A stretch of DNA of 64,000 bases from JADJPO01 sp963724535. Lineage in GTDB: Bacteria > Actinomycetota > Actinomycetes > Actinomycetales > Kineosporiaceae. Below are positions 51,376 to 60,047 of the stretch, piece after piece (positions within the stretch are counted from its first letter, which is position 1; each line of letters opens with the position of its first letter). The position numbers were made by a program, and so were the translations under genes. Under the pieces are notes generated by a model. The model ran no database searches. It was not told the DNA's origin and was given only the letters and a program-made list of their open reading frames with translations. The stretch covers positions 310,001 through 374,000 of the forward strand of contig CAVRVD010000014.1 in assembly GCA_963724535.1 (NCBI GenBank). The letters run 5' to 3'.

Positions 51376-54300
51376 ATGACCCCGCATCCCGCGCAGCAGC
51401 TGGAGAAGGAACGGTCCGCGATGCTCGAGCGGGCCGGTGACGTCGGTGACCGCCAGGGCAGTCCCGCCGAGCGCGACCAGCTCGCCCGGCTGCTGGATCG
51501 CTACTACCGGCACATGCCGGTCGAGGAGATGCGCAGCTGGGACGCGGTCGACCTGGCCGGCGCGGCGTTGTCGCACCAGCAGCTGGCCGCTCATCGAGCC
51601 CAGGCCACGGCCAAGGTGCGGGCCTTCACCCCGACCGTCGAGCAGAACGCCTGGTCCACCGGGCACTCGGTGATCGAGATCGTCACCGACGACATGCCCT
51701 TCCTGGTCGACTCGGTGATCGCCGAGCTGAACCGGCAGGAGTGCGCCATCCACCTGATCGTGCACCCGCAGATCGTGGTGCGCCGCGACGTCACCGGTGC
51801 CTTGCTCGAGGTGCTGGACATGGGCATGACAGCCTGGCAGGAGGGCAAGCACCCCGAGGACAGCGTCGTCGAGTCGTGGATGCACCTCGAGATCGACCGG
51901 CAGAGTGACCCGGCCCGGCTGGAGCAGCTCAGGGCATCGGTCTCGGCCGTCCTCGAGGACGTGCGAGTCGCCGTCGAGGACTGGCCACGGATGATGGACC
52001 GCGTGGCTCAGGTCGTGCAGGACCTCGAGCAGAAACCGCCGGTCGGCATTCCGGCTGACGACGTCACCGAGGCCCGTCGGCTGCTGACCTGGCTGGCCGA
52101 CGCCCACTTCACCTTCCTCGGCTACCGCGAGTACCACCTGTCCGAGCGGGACGGCAACGAGCTGCTCGTCGCCGAGCCGGGGACCGGGCTGGGCATCCTG
52201 CGCCACGACCAGAGGGCCAGCCGCAGCTTCGAGCGGATGGGCGCCGCGGCCCGGGCGAAGGCGCATGAGAAGACGCTGCTGGTCATCACCAAGGCCAACT
52301 CGCGGGCCACCGTGCACCGCAACGTCTACCTCGACTACATCGGCATCAAGTCATTCGACGCCCAGGGCGAGGTGATCGGCGAGCGCCGCTTCCTCGGCCT
52401 GTTCGCGGCCAGCGCCTACACCGACAGTGTCAAGCGGATCCCGGTCGTGGCCCGCAAGGTCGCCGAGATGCTGAAGCGCTCTGGCTTCCCGGAGGAGAGC
52501 CACTCCGGCAAGGACCTGGCCGAGATCCTGGAGACCTACCCGCGCGACGAGCTGTTCGACATCTCCGTCGATGACCTGGCCGCGATCTCCCGGTCGGTCA
52601 TGGACATGCAGCAGCGTCGCCGGACCCGGCTGTTCCTGCGCCGGGACGCCTACGGCCGCTACGTGTCCTGTCTGGTGTACCTGCCGCGCGACCGGTACAC
52701 CACGGCGGTCCGGCTGAAGGTGATCAGGATCCTCGAAGACGCCTTCGACGCCACCTCCGTCGACTACACCGCCCGGGTCGGCGAGTCGGCCCTGGCCCGG
52801 CTGCACGTCGTGGTCCGGGTCGACCCGACCGTGCCGCTGCCCGACATCGAGCCCACCGAGCTCGAGCAGAGGTTGGTCGAGGCCACCCGCACCTGGGACG
52901 AGGATCTCGCCGAGGCCCTGCTCGCCGAGACCGGCGAGGGTGAGGCCGCCAAGCTGCGCCGGCGCTGGGGGGCGGCCTTCCCGGAGGGCTACAAGGAGGA
53001 CTTCTCCGCCCGGGTCGCGGTGGCCGACCTGCGCCGCCTGGAGGAGCTGTCCGCGGCGGTCGCCTCCGGGACCCTCCCGGAGGGAAGCCCCGTCGCCGGC
53101 AGCGACCTCAGCGCCGAGCACGCGATCGCGATGAACCTGTACGCCCCGGTCGGTGCGGTGCCCACCGAGCGCCGGTTCAAGCTCTACCGGCTGGCCCCGC
53201 TGTCCCTGACCGCCGTGCTGCCCTACCTGGCCAACCTCGGCGTCGAGGTGGTGGACGAGCGGCCTTACGTGCTCGAGCTGCAGGACGCCCTCGCCTACAT
53301 CTACGACTTCGGGCTGCGCTACTCCGGTGACGTCATCGACCCGGACACCTCCCGCGGGGAGTTCTGCGATGCCTTCTCCGCCGCCTGGACCGGACGGGCC
53401 GAGAGCGACGGGTTCGACCGGCTGGTTCTTCTGGCCGGGCTCAACTGGCGGCAGGTCGTCGTGCTGCGTGCCTACGCCAAGTACTTGCGCCAGACCGGGG
53501 CGACGTTCAGCCAGGACTACATCGAGCGCTGCCTGCGGGCCAACGTGGCGATCACCCGCAGCCTGGTCGAGCTGTTCGCCGTCCGGTTCGACCCGTCGGC
53601 CTACGACGACACCGAGGACGGCGCGGCGGCCCGGAAACAGGCTTGTTCGCAGCTGGTCGAGAAGGTCAGCCGGCAGCTGGACGCCGTCGAGAGCCTGGAC
53701 CACGACCGGATCCTGCGGGCCCTGCTCAGCCTGGTGCAGGCGACGTTGCGCACCAACGCGTTCCAGCTCTCCGCTGACGGCGCGCGCAAGGACTACATCT
53801 CGCTCAAGCTCGAGCCGACGGCCATCCCGGACCTGCCTGCCCCGCGCCCGGCGTTCGAGATCTTCGTCTACGCGCCGTGGGTCGAGGGTGTGCACCTGCG
53901 GTTCGGGTCCGTGGCCCGGGGCGGGCTGCGCTGGAGCGACCGGCTGGAGGACTTCCGCACCGAGGTGCTCGGCCTGGTCAAGGCGCAGATGGTCAAGAAC
54001 GCCGTGATCGTGCCCAGCGGGGCCAAGGGCGGGTTCGTCGGCAAGCGGCTGCCCGACCCGGCGGCCGACCGGGATGCCTGGCTGCAAGCCGGCATCGACT
54101 GCTACACGACGTTCATCAGCGGGCTGCTCGACGTCACCGACAACCTCGCCATCACCCAGGCCGAGGACGGCGCGCTGGCCCGCACCGTGGTGCCGCCACC
54201 GCGGGTGGTCCGTCACGACGGGGACGACACCTACCTCGTGGTCGCCGCAGACAAGGGCACCGCGACGTTCTCCGACATCGCCAACTCGGTGGCCAAGGAC

Positions 54301-56358
54301 TACGGGTTCTGGCTCGGCGACGCCTTCGCCTCGGGTGGGTCGGTGGGCTACGACCACAAGACGATGGGCATCACTGCCAAGGGCGCCTGGGAGAGCGTGA
54401 AGCGGCACTTCCGGGAGATGGGCCGCGACACCCAGACCGAGGAGTTCACCGTCGTCGGCGTCGGCGACATGAGCGGCGACGTCTTCGGCAACGGGATGCT
54501 CCTGTCCGAGCACATCCGGCTGGTCGCAGCCTTCGACCACCGGCACGTCGTCCTGGACCCCGACCCGGACGCCGCCGCCTCCTTCGCCGAGCGGCAGCGG
54601 CTGTTCGCGCTGCCCCGCTCCTCCTGGGCCGACTACGACACGTCCCTGATCTCTGCGGGCGGCGGGGTCTACCCGCGTACCGCCAAGTCGGTCCCGATCA
54701 CCGCGCAGGTGGCAGAACGTCTGGGTCTGGACCAGGGCGTGGAGGCGTTGACCCCGGCCGAGCTGATCACTGCGATCCTCAAGGCTCCGGTCGACCTGCT
54801 GTGGAACGGAGGGATCGGCACCTACGTGAAGGCCTCCTCGCAGAGCCACGCCGAGGTCGGCGACAAGGCGAGCGACGCGATCCGGATCGACGGGCGCGAC
54901 CTGCGCTGCCTGGTCGTCGGCGAGGGCGGCAACCTCGGGTTCACCCAGCTGGGCCGGATCGAGGCGGCGCTGAGCGGAGTACGGATCAACACCGACGCCA
55001 TCGACAACTCCGCGGGTGTGGACTGCTCCGACCACGAGGTGAACATCAAGATCCTCCTCGACCGGGTGGTGGCCGCCGGTGACCTGACCGACAAGCAACG
55101 GGGCGAGCTGCTCGCCGCGATGACCGACGACGTGGCCGAGCTGGTGCTGCGCGACAACTACGAGCAGAACGTGCTGCTCGGCAACGCCCGCAAGCAGACG
55201 CACTCGATGCTCAACGTGCATCAGCGGTTCATGCGCGCGCTGGAGTCGGCTGGGCTGCTGGACCGTGGTCTGGAGTTCCTGCCGGACGACGGGACGCTCG
55301 CCGAGCGCCACGAGGTCGGCGCCGGGCTGACCTCCCCGGAGTTCTCGGTGCTGGTCGCCTACGCCAAGATCTCTCTGACCCAGGACATCCTGGCCTCCGG
55401 GCTCCCCGACGAGGACTGGTTCGAGGTCACCCTGCGCGACTACTTCCCCGGCCAGCTCACCGAACGGTACGGGGACCTGTTCGCCGAGCACCCGCTGCGC
55501 CGGCAGCTGATCACCACCTGCCTGGTCAACGAGATGGTCAACCGCGGCGGGATCACCTTCGCCTACCGGGCGCACGAGGAGACCGGTGCGTCCACAGCGC
55601 AGATCGCCCGCGCCTACACGGTGTGTCGGGAAGTGTTCGGCCTGCGGGACTTCGTGGCCCGGGTGGAGGCGCTGGACAACCAGGTCCCGACCGAGGCCCA
55701 GACCGCCCTGTACCTCGCCTTCCGCAGGATGCTGGACCGGTCCGTGCGTTGGTTCCTGCAGACCCGGGCGGCGACCATCGAGGTGGGGGCGGAGATCGCC
55801 CGCTTCGCGCCCGTCGTGGCCGAGCTCGGCCCCAGGATGCCCGAGCTGGCCGTGGGCATCGAGCGGCGTCAGCTGTTGGCCGGTGCCCAGGACCTGGAAC
55901 GGCTCGGGGTGCCGGACGAGCTGGCGCTGCGCGGTGCGGCGCTGCTCAACGAGTTCCAGCTGCTCGACATCACCGAGATCTCGGCCCAGGTCGACTCCGA
56001 GCCGGCCGAGGTGGCGCCGGTCTACACGACGCTGTCCGAGCGGTACGGGGTCGACGAGATGCTCACCCGGATCTCCGAGCTGGATCGTTCCGATCGGTGG
56101 CGCTCCCTGGCCCGGGCCGCGCTGCGCTACGACCTGTACGCGGCCCTGGAGTCGTTGACCGTCTCGGTGCTGACCCTCTCGCCGAACCTGCCGATGGAGC
56201 CGCTGGAGCGAATCGCGGCCTGGGAGCAGGCCAACAGCGCGGGGGTGGCCCGGGCGGTGCAGACCCTCGACGAGGTCCGCCGGCATGAGCGCAACGACCT
56301 GGCCTCGCTGTCGGTGGCCCTGCGCACCCTGCGCAGCGTGGTGCGCAGCACCGGGTGA
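51376..56358 (+). CDS. gdh: NAD-dependent glutamate dehydrogenase, large (GDH-180) type
   Basis: A 1660-residue enzyme, the L-GDH180 class that deaminates glutamate to 2-oxoglutarate with NAD. The N-terminal ~700 residues contain ACT-like and helical regulatory domains (SVIEIVTDDMPFLVDSVIAEL). The catalytic GDH core follows in the middle (GGLRWSDRLEDFRTEVLGL, KNAVIVPSGAKGGFVGKRLP), then a helical C-terminal domain. The ATG at 51376 has CAGGAGG at 51361-51367, which sets the start. In mycobacteria the homologue is controlled by GarA and PknG; neither gene is in the window. Pairs functionally with pruA upstream. Confidence 0.95.
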   Translation: MTPHPAQQLEKERSAMLERAGDVGDRQGSPAERDQLARLLDRYYRHMPVEEMRSWDAVDLAGAALSHQQLAAHRAQATAKVRAFTPTVEQNAWSTGHSVIEIVTDDMPFLVDSVIAELNRQECAIHLIVHPQIVVRRDVTGALLEVLDMGMTAWQEGKHPEDSVVESWMHLEIDRQSDPARLEQLRASVSAVLEDVRVAVEDWPRMMDRVAQVVQDLEQKPPVGIPADDVTEARRLLTWLADAHFTFLGYREYHLSERDGNELLVAEPGTGLGILRHDQRASRSFERMGAAARAKAHEKTLLVITKANSRATVHRNVYLDYIGIKSFDAQGEVIGERRFLGLFAASAYTDSVKRIPVVARKVAEMLKRSGFPEESHSGKDLAEILETYPRDELFDISVDDLAAISRSVMDMQQRRRTRLFLRRDAYGRYVSCLVYLPRDRYTTAVRLKVIRILEDAFDATSVDYTARVGESALARLHVVVRVDPTVPLPDIEPTELEQRLVEATRTWDEDLAEALLAETGEGEAAKLRRRWGAAFPEGYKEDFSARVAVADLRRLEELSAAVASGTLPEGSPVAGSDLSAEHAIAMNLYAPVGAVPTERRFKLYRLAPLSLTAVLPYLANLGVEVVDERPYVLELQDALAYIYDFGLRYSGDVIDPDTSRGEFCDAFSAAWTGRAESDGFDRLVLLAGLNWRQVVVLRAYAKYLRQTGATFSQDYIERCLRANVAITRSLVELFAVRFDPSAYDDTEDGAAARKQACSQLVEKVSRQLDAVESLDHDRILRALLSLVQATLRTNAFQLSADGARKDYISLKLEPTAIPDLPAPRPAFEIFVYAPWVEGVHLRFGSVARGGLRWSDRLEDFRTEVLGLVKAQMVKNAVIVPSGAKGGFVGKRLPDPAADRDAWLQAGIDCYTTFISGLLDVTDNLAITQAEDGALARTVVPPPRVVRHDGDDTYLVVAADKGTATFSDIANSVAKDYGFWLGDAFASGGSVGYDHKTMGITAKGAWESVKRHFREMGRDTQTEEFTVVGVGDMSGDVFGNGMLLSEHIRLVAAFDHRHVVLDPDPDAAASFAERQRLFALPRSSWADYDTSLISAGGGVYPRTAKSVPITAQVAERLGLDQGVEALTPAELITAILKAPVDLLWNGGIGTYVKASSQSHAEVGDKASDAIRIDGRDLRCLVVGEGGNLGFTQLGRIEAALSGVRINTDAIDNSAGVDCSDHEVNIKILLDRVVAAGDLTDKQRGELLAAMTDDVAELVLRDNYEQNVLLGNARKQTHSMLNVHQRFMRALESAGLLDRGLEFLPDDGTLAERHEVGAGLTSPEFSVLVAYAKISLTQDILASGLPDEDWFEVTLRDYFPGQLTERYGDLFAEHPLRRQLITTCLVNEMVNRGGITFAYRAHEETGASTAQIARAYTVCREVFGLRDFVARVEALDNQVPTEAQTALYLAFRRMLDRSVRWFLQTRAATIEVGAEIARFAPVVAELGPRMPELAVGIERRQLLAGAQDLERLGVPDELALRGAALLNEFQLLDITEISAQVDSEPAEVAPVYTTLSERYGVDEMLTRISELDRSDRWRSLARAALRYDLYAALESLTVSVLTLSPNLPMEPLERIAAWEQANSAGVARAVQTLDEVRRHERNDLASLSVALRTLRSVVRSTG

Positions 56359-56434
56359 GTCGGCCGAGGTGGTCGCGGCAGGCGTGACCCGGGTCGGCGG
56401 TCCGGGTCGCCGCCGGACCTGAGAGGCTGGCCGC

Positions 56435-58147
56435 ATGCCCACGCTCAGTGACCTGCTAGTCAGCGCGGTCGACCTGCCGCCGCCGGACGTGGAGTGGCTG
56501 CACCTGCTGGTCGGCGACTGGCAGCTGCTGTCCGACCTGTCCTTCGCCGACCTGGTCCTATGGGTGCCGCTGCGCGAGGGCCAGGAATGGCTGGTGGTCG
56601 CCCAGTGCCGGCCGAGCACCGGGCCGACCGCGTTCCACGACGACCTGGTGGGCAAGATCACCACCGCGGCGGCGAACCCCTTGGTGACCACGGCCTGGCG
56701 GGAGCGCCGTCCCGTTCGGGACCGCGATCCGCACTGGAACGACGACGTGCCGGTGCGCCAGGAGGCGATCCCGGTCGAGCGCCGGGGCAAGCTGCTGGGC
56801 GTGCTGAGCCGGCACACCAACCTCGGCGCGACCCGGACCCCGAGCCGGCTGGAGCTGACCTACCTGCAGTGTGCCGACGACCTGGCCCGGATGGTCGCGG
56901 ACGGCGAGTTCCCGGCGAAGGAGGACGGCACGGGCCCGCGCCGCGGCGCGCCACGGGTCGGGGACGGGCTGATCCGGCTGGACGCGCAGGGGTGCGTCGC
57001 CTACGGCACCCCGAACGCGACGTCCGCGCTGCACCGGGCCGGATACGTCGGTGACATCACCGGCCAGTCCCTGGCCGACATCCTGACCCCGGTGATCGTC
57101 GTGCCGAGCGGGGCCGGGACGGCGTCGGCGGACGGCGTGGCCGACCGGGTGGACGAGTCGTTGCCGCTCGTGTTGGCCGGGCGGGTGCCGTGGCGCAGTG
57201 ACATCGAGGCACACGGGGCGGCGCTGTCGCTGCGAGCGATCCCGTTGACGCGCGGCGGGCGGCGGATCGCCTCGGTGGTGCTGATCCGCGACGTCACCGA
57301 GCTGCGCCGCCGGGAGCGGGAGCTGCTGAGCAAGGACGCGACCATCCGCGAGGTCCACCACCGGGTCAAGAACAACCTGCAGACCGTCGCCGCCCTGCTG
57401 CGTCTGCAGGCGCGTCGGCTGTCCTCCCCGGACGGGCAGAGCGCCCTGCACGAGGCGATGCGCCGGGTGTCGACGATCGCGATGGTGCACGAGATCCTGT
57501 CCGAGGGGCTGGGGGAGCGGGTCGACTTCGACCAGGTCGTCGACCGCACCGTGTCCCTGGCGGTCGAGCTGGCCCGGTCGGCGACGGCGTCCGGCACGGT
57601 CACGGTCCGGCGGGAGGGCACCTTCGACCAGCTCGAGGCGGCCAACGCGACCCCGCTCGCCCTGGTGCTCACCGAGCTCGTCGCCAACGCGGTCGAGCAC
57701 GGCCTTGCCGGAGGCGGTGGCCAGGTGACTGTGGTCGCCCTGCGACAGGGCCGGGCCCTGCGGATTGTGGTGCGCGACGACGGGCAGGGGCTGCCCGAGG
57801 GCTTCCAGCCCGGCGCGGACGGGTTGGGTACCCAGATCGTCCAGGCCCTGGTCGGCGGCGAGATGAGGGGGCGGATCTCCTGGCACCCGGTGGTCGGCGG
57901 CGGGACCGAGGTGGTCGTCGACGTGGCGCTGCGCCCGGGGGGCCAGTCCGGTGAGGGCCACGGTCGGTCGGTCCAGGGGCGCGGGCAGCAGTCCGGCGCC
58001 GTCAGCCCCGACACGGTCAACCCAGCCCCGATCAACCCAGCCCCGATCAACCCAGACACGATCAACCCAGCCTCGATCAGCCCAGCCCCGATCAGCCCAG
58101 CCCCGATCAGCCCAGACACGACGACGGCGGCACCGGGATCACCCTGA
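56435..58147 (+). CDS. pdtaS: PdtaS-like cytoplasmic sensor histidine kinase
   Basis: A 570-residue soluble kinase. An N-terminal GAF-like domain (about 1-160) is followed by a PAS-like domain (about 172-290) and a HisKA_2 dimerisation domain with phospho-acceptor His308/309 (REVHHRVKNNLQTVAALLRLQARR region). The HATPase has the N-box ELVANAVEHG. There is no membrane span. In M. tuberculosis PdtaS signals to the RNA-binding antiterminator PdtaR and lies next to whiB1, as here. The C-terminal ~50 residues are a pentapeptide-repeat tail absent, as far as I recall, from mycobacterial PdtaS. The stop sits in the loop of a strong terminator. Confidence 0.92.
   Translation: MPTLSDLLVSAVDLPPPDVEWLHLLVGDWQLLSDLSFADLVLWVPLREGQEWLVVAQCRPSTGPTAFHDDLVGKITTAAANPLVTTAWRERRPVRDRDPHWNDDVPVRQEAIPVERRGKLLGVLSRHTNLGATRTPSRLELTYLQCADDLARMVADGEFPAKEDGTGPRRGAPRVGDGLIRLDAQGCVAYGTPNATSALHRAGYVGDITGQSLADILTPVIVVPSGAGTASADGVADRVDESLPLVLAGRVPWRSDIEAHGAALSLRAIPLTRGGRRIASVVLIRDVTELRRRERELLSKDATIREVHHRVKNNLQTVAALLRLQARRLSSPDGQSALHEAMRRVSTIAMVHEILSEGLGERVDFDQVVDRTVSLAVELARSATASGTVTVRREGTFDQLEAANATPLALVLTELVANAVEHGLAGGGGQVTVVALRQGRALRIVVRDDGQGLPEGFQPGADGLGTQIVQALVGGEMRGRISWHPVVGGGTEVVVDVALRPGGQSGEGHGRSVQGRGQQSGAVSPDTVNPAPINPAPINPDTINPASISPAPISPAPISPDTTTAAPGSP
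58001..58120 (+). repeat. Eight 15-bp tandem repeats in the pdtaS 3' end
   Basis: Eight adjacent 15-bp units (consensus ATCARCCCAGCCCCG) encode the pentapeptide [IV]-[NS]-P-[AD]-[PTS] at residues 523-562. Single-base variants between copies show that the array is not brand-new. The tail is proline-rich, probably extended, and can change length in frame. Confidence 0.92.
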
Positions 58148-58169
58148 GGGTGACCGGTGCCGCCGTCGT
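58121..58169. terminator. Very strong bidirectional terminator with the pdtaS stop codon as loop
   Basis: ACGACGGCGGCACCGG (58121-58136) pairs perfectly with CCGGTGCCGCCGTCGT (58154-58169). After a 2-nt bulge, TCACCC (58139-58144) pairs with GGGTGA (58148-58153), leaving TGA (58145-58147), the pdtaS stop, as the three-base loop. That is 22 base pairs in total between convergent pdtaS and whiB. Confidence 0.85.
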
Positions 58170-58224
58170 GGTCTCGTCGTGACGGGCAGAAGGACCCGTC
58201 ACGGGTCCGATCGGGCTGTCCGGC

Positions 58225-58473
58225 TCAGCCGGCGCGGCGGGCCCGGGCGTTGCGCCGCTTCAGGGCGCGGCGCTCGTCCTCGGACAGGCCGCCCCACACA
58301 CCGGCGTCCTGGCCGGTGTCAAGAGCCCAGCGAAGGCACGTGTCCACTACGTCGCAACGACGGCAGACGGCTTTGGCCTCGTCGATCTGCAGCAGCGCGG
58401 GCCCGGTGTTGCCGATCGGGAAGAACAGCTCCGGGTCCTCATCGAGGCACGCTGCGCGGTGGCGCCAGTCCAT
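58225..58473 (-). CDS. whiB1: WhiB1-type iron-sulfur regulator
   Basis: An 82-residue Wbl protein, a [4Fe-4S] transcription regulator that binds the primary sigma factor. The four ligands are Cys9, Cys37, Cys40 and Cys46 (C-x27-C-x2-C-x5-C); the G-V-W-G-G turn follows, and the basic C-terminus (RRALKRRNARARRAG) is the DNA-contact region. Length and sequence match WhiB1/WblE, which is essential and nitric-oxide sensitive in mycobacteria. ATG at 58473 with a GGAGGAGAG run upstream. Convergent with pdtaS as in M. tuberculosis. Its 5' region is the long AT-rich gap listed next. Confidence 0.95.
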   Translation of the reverse strand: MDWRHRAACLDEDPELFFPIGNTGPALLQIDEAKAVCRRCDVVDTCLRWALDTGQDAGVWGGLSEDERRALKRRNARARRAG

Positions 58474-59047
58474 GAGGTGACTCTCTCCTCCACCCCCGAG
58501 GGGGTCGTCGGTTGCACAGTCGTCTGCGCAGTCGATGGTGACGGGTCCGAAGACCCTGGCCCGGGGTCGGGCCGTCGGTTCGGGTTGTAGGTGGTGCAGG
58601 TCTAAGGGTGGTGACTCGGCCTCGTTGCCGATCGGTGGTGCGGTCGACGGGAGAGGTGTACCCCGCCGAATGGGTGAGGGATTTGATGCTCCCAGAGAGC
58701 CGTGCAACTCGCTCCCGGTTTCGTCAACGTCCAGAATCACATTCTTGTGCCCGGCTTCACAAGAGATCTGACCCTCAACAGACCCTCATGCAACCGTTAT
58801 CTGTAACCCAAGGTCACTAGTAACTGGGTACCTACGAAGAGTAATAGCCGCAGGTCCGTGAGCCATCCTCTATTCAGTGGATACCGACAGGCCACGGTTA
58901 GTCACGTGAAGGCGGATAGTTGATTACTTTCCGTGACGGCACCTGCGGGTCGACCCTCAAAGCCCGGGAAGTCGCCGTGGTGGACCATCAACACAACGTG
59001 GCGGGGGGCCACGGTGTTCCGCCAACCCGCGGTGAGATGCTGACCCG
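58474..59047. promoter_or_regulatory. 574-bp AT-richer region between whiB1 and a divergent membrane-protein gene
   Basis: No credible gene. From about 58740 to 58950 base composition drops to near 50% GC by eye, against about 70% elsewhere. Sites noticed: TCACGTGA (58902-58909), a perfect 8-bp palindrome, and GTCACTAGTAAC (58813-58824), palindromic except for one pair. These are candidate regulator sites for whiB1 or the opposite gene. CRP- or redox-type control is known for whiB1 in mycobacteria, but no consensus CRP site was found. Confidence 0.5.
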
Positions 59048-59473
59048 ATGACGTCGTCGTCCTTGCCGGCGCCGGGTCGACCGCCTGCCGTGGTGGTCGT
59101 CACACTGGCCGTGGCTCTCGAGGCGGTGGTGGTCCTCGGCTACGGGGTCTACCTGGCCGTGGAGACGGTCATCGCCGAGGCGACGGAGCAGCTGGCGGCC
59201 GCCGTCCTGGCCGTCATGGTGATCGGGCTCGGGGTGGCCCTGGCGGCGCTGGCCCGTGGCGTGCTGAACGGTCGGGGCTGGGTCCGCGCCCCGATCCTGG
59301 TCTGGCAGGTGATGCAGGCCGCAGTGGCGGTCCCGGCCCTACCCGGCCCACGGTGGTGGCTGGGCGTCGTTCTGCTGGTGTTGTGCATCGTCGCGGGCAG
59401 TGGCGTCCTGCGCGACGACGTGCTGGCGCCCGTCGAGCCGCCGGACGGCGATGGGTCCCGGCGTCCGGACTAG
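59048..59473 (+). CDS. Small integral membrane protein of unknown function
   Basis: A 141-residue protein with about four hydrophobic segments (residues 15-40, 48-72, 80-100, 102-120) and an acidic C-terminal tail (EPPDGDGSRRPD). The ATG at 59048 lies just after a TGCTGACCCG stretch without a strong ribosome-binding site. I do not recognise a named family; actinobacteria often carry an unnamed membrane protein near whiB1. It converges on the anti-sigma-like gene with a 43-bp gap. Confidence 0.65.
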   Translation: MTSSSLPAPGRPPAVVVVTLAVALEAVVVLGYGVYLAVETVIAEATEQLAAAVLAVMVIGLGVALAALARGVLNGRGWVRAPILVWQVMQAAVAVPALPGPRWWLGVVLLVLCIVAGSGVLRDDVLAPVEPPDGDGSRRPD

Positions 59474-59516
59474 CCCAGGAGCGGCGACCCACTCGCGTGG
59501 AAACGAGGCCGGTCGG

Positions 59517-59933
59517 TCAGGCCGGTTCGCCGGCGTGGGTCAGCCGGATCCAGCAGCCCGACTCGGCGGTGCCGGTCTCCACGTGCCCGACCAGGGCCTC
59601 GAGCACCGACCAGGCGAAGTTGCTGCCGTCGGGCAGCGCGGTGGCCGGCCCGGTGACCTGGACGTCGAGCGCCGTCGAGGTGATCGTGAAGGCGGCGTGC
59701 AGGAACTGGTCCTCGCCCCGGTCTGCGGGCAGTAGCAGCACGCACGCCTCGTCCACGGCGATGCGCATATCCTCGATCTCGTCGAGGGTCAGGTTCATCC
59801 GCGCAGCCAGGCCGGCGGTCGCGGTGCGGATGACGGCCAGATAGGCCGGATCGGCGGGTACGCGCAGGTCCACCACGTCAGCCGTGGTCGTCCCTCTGCC
59901 CCTGTTCGTACCCCGCGTGGCGGTCACTGTCAT
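59517..59933 (-). CDS. RsbW-like anti-sigma factor / GHKL ATPase
   Basis: A 138-residue HATPase_c_2 protein of the RsbW/SpoIIAB type, which binds a stress sigma factor or phosphorylates an anti-anti-sigma factor. The N-box region reads MRIAVDEACVLLLPAD, where RsbW has EACxNA-like sequence; the Mg-coordinating Asn is absent. The usual C-terminal G-box (G-x-G-x-x) is also not evident. Binding without kinase activity is therefore possible. ATG at 59933 with GGGGAGGA upstream. No sigma-factor or antagonist gene is adjacent, so it looks like an orphan regulator. Confidence 0.75.
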   Translation of the reverse strand: MTVTATRGTNRGRGTTTADVVDLRVPADPAYLAVIRTATAGLAARMNLTLDEIEDMRIAVDEACVLLLPADRGEDQFLHAAFTITSTALDVQVTGPATALPDGSNFAWSVLEALVGHVETGTAESGCWIRLTHAGEPA

Positions 59934-60047
59934 CCAGCTCGTTCCTCCCCGGTACGGCCCCCGGCGGGTCCTCCGATCGGATGATCGCTCCGCGGCGGGA
60001 AAGCGTTACACCCCGTACCCATTGTCTCTCACAGAGTGCTCCCTGGG

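Noticed and set aside
52351..56820. 1489-codon minus-strand frame opposite NAD-GDH and pdtaS
   Set aside because: Antisense shadow of a very long gene with strong codon bias; no recognisable domain and no sensible start.
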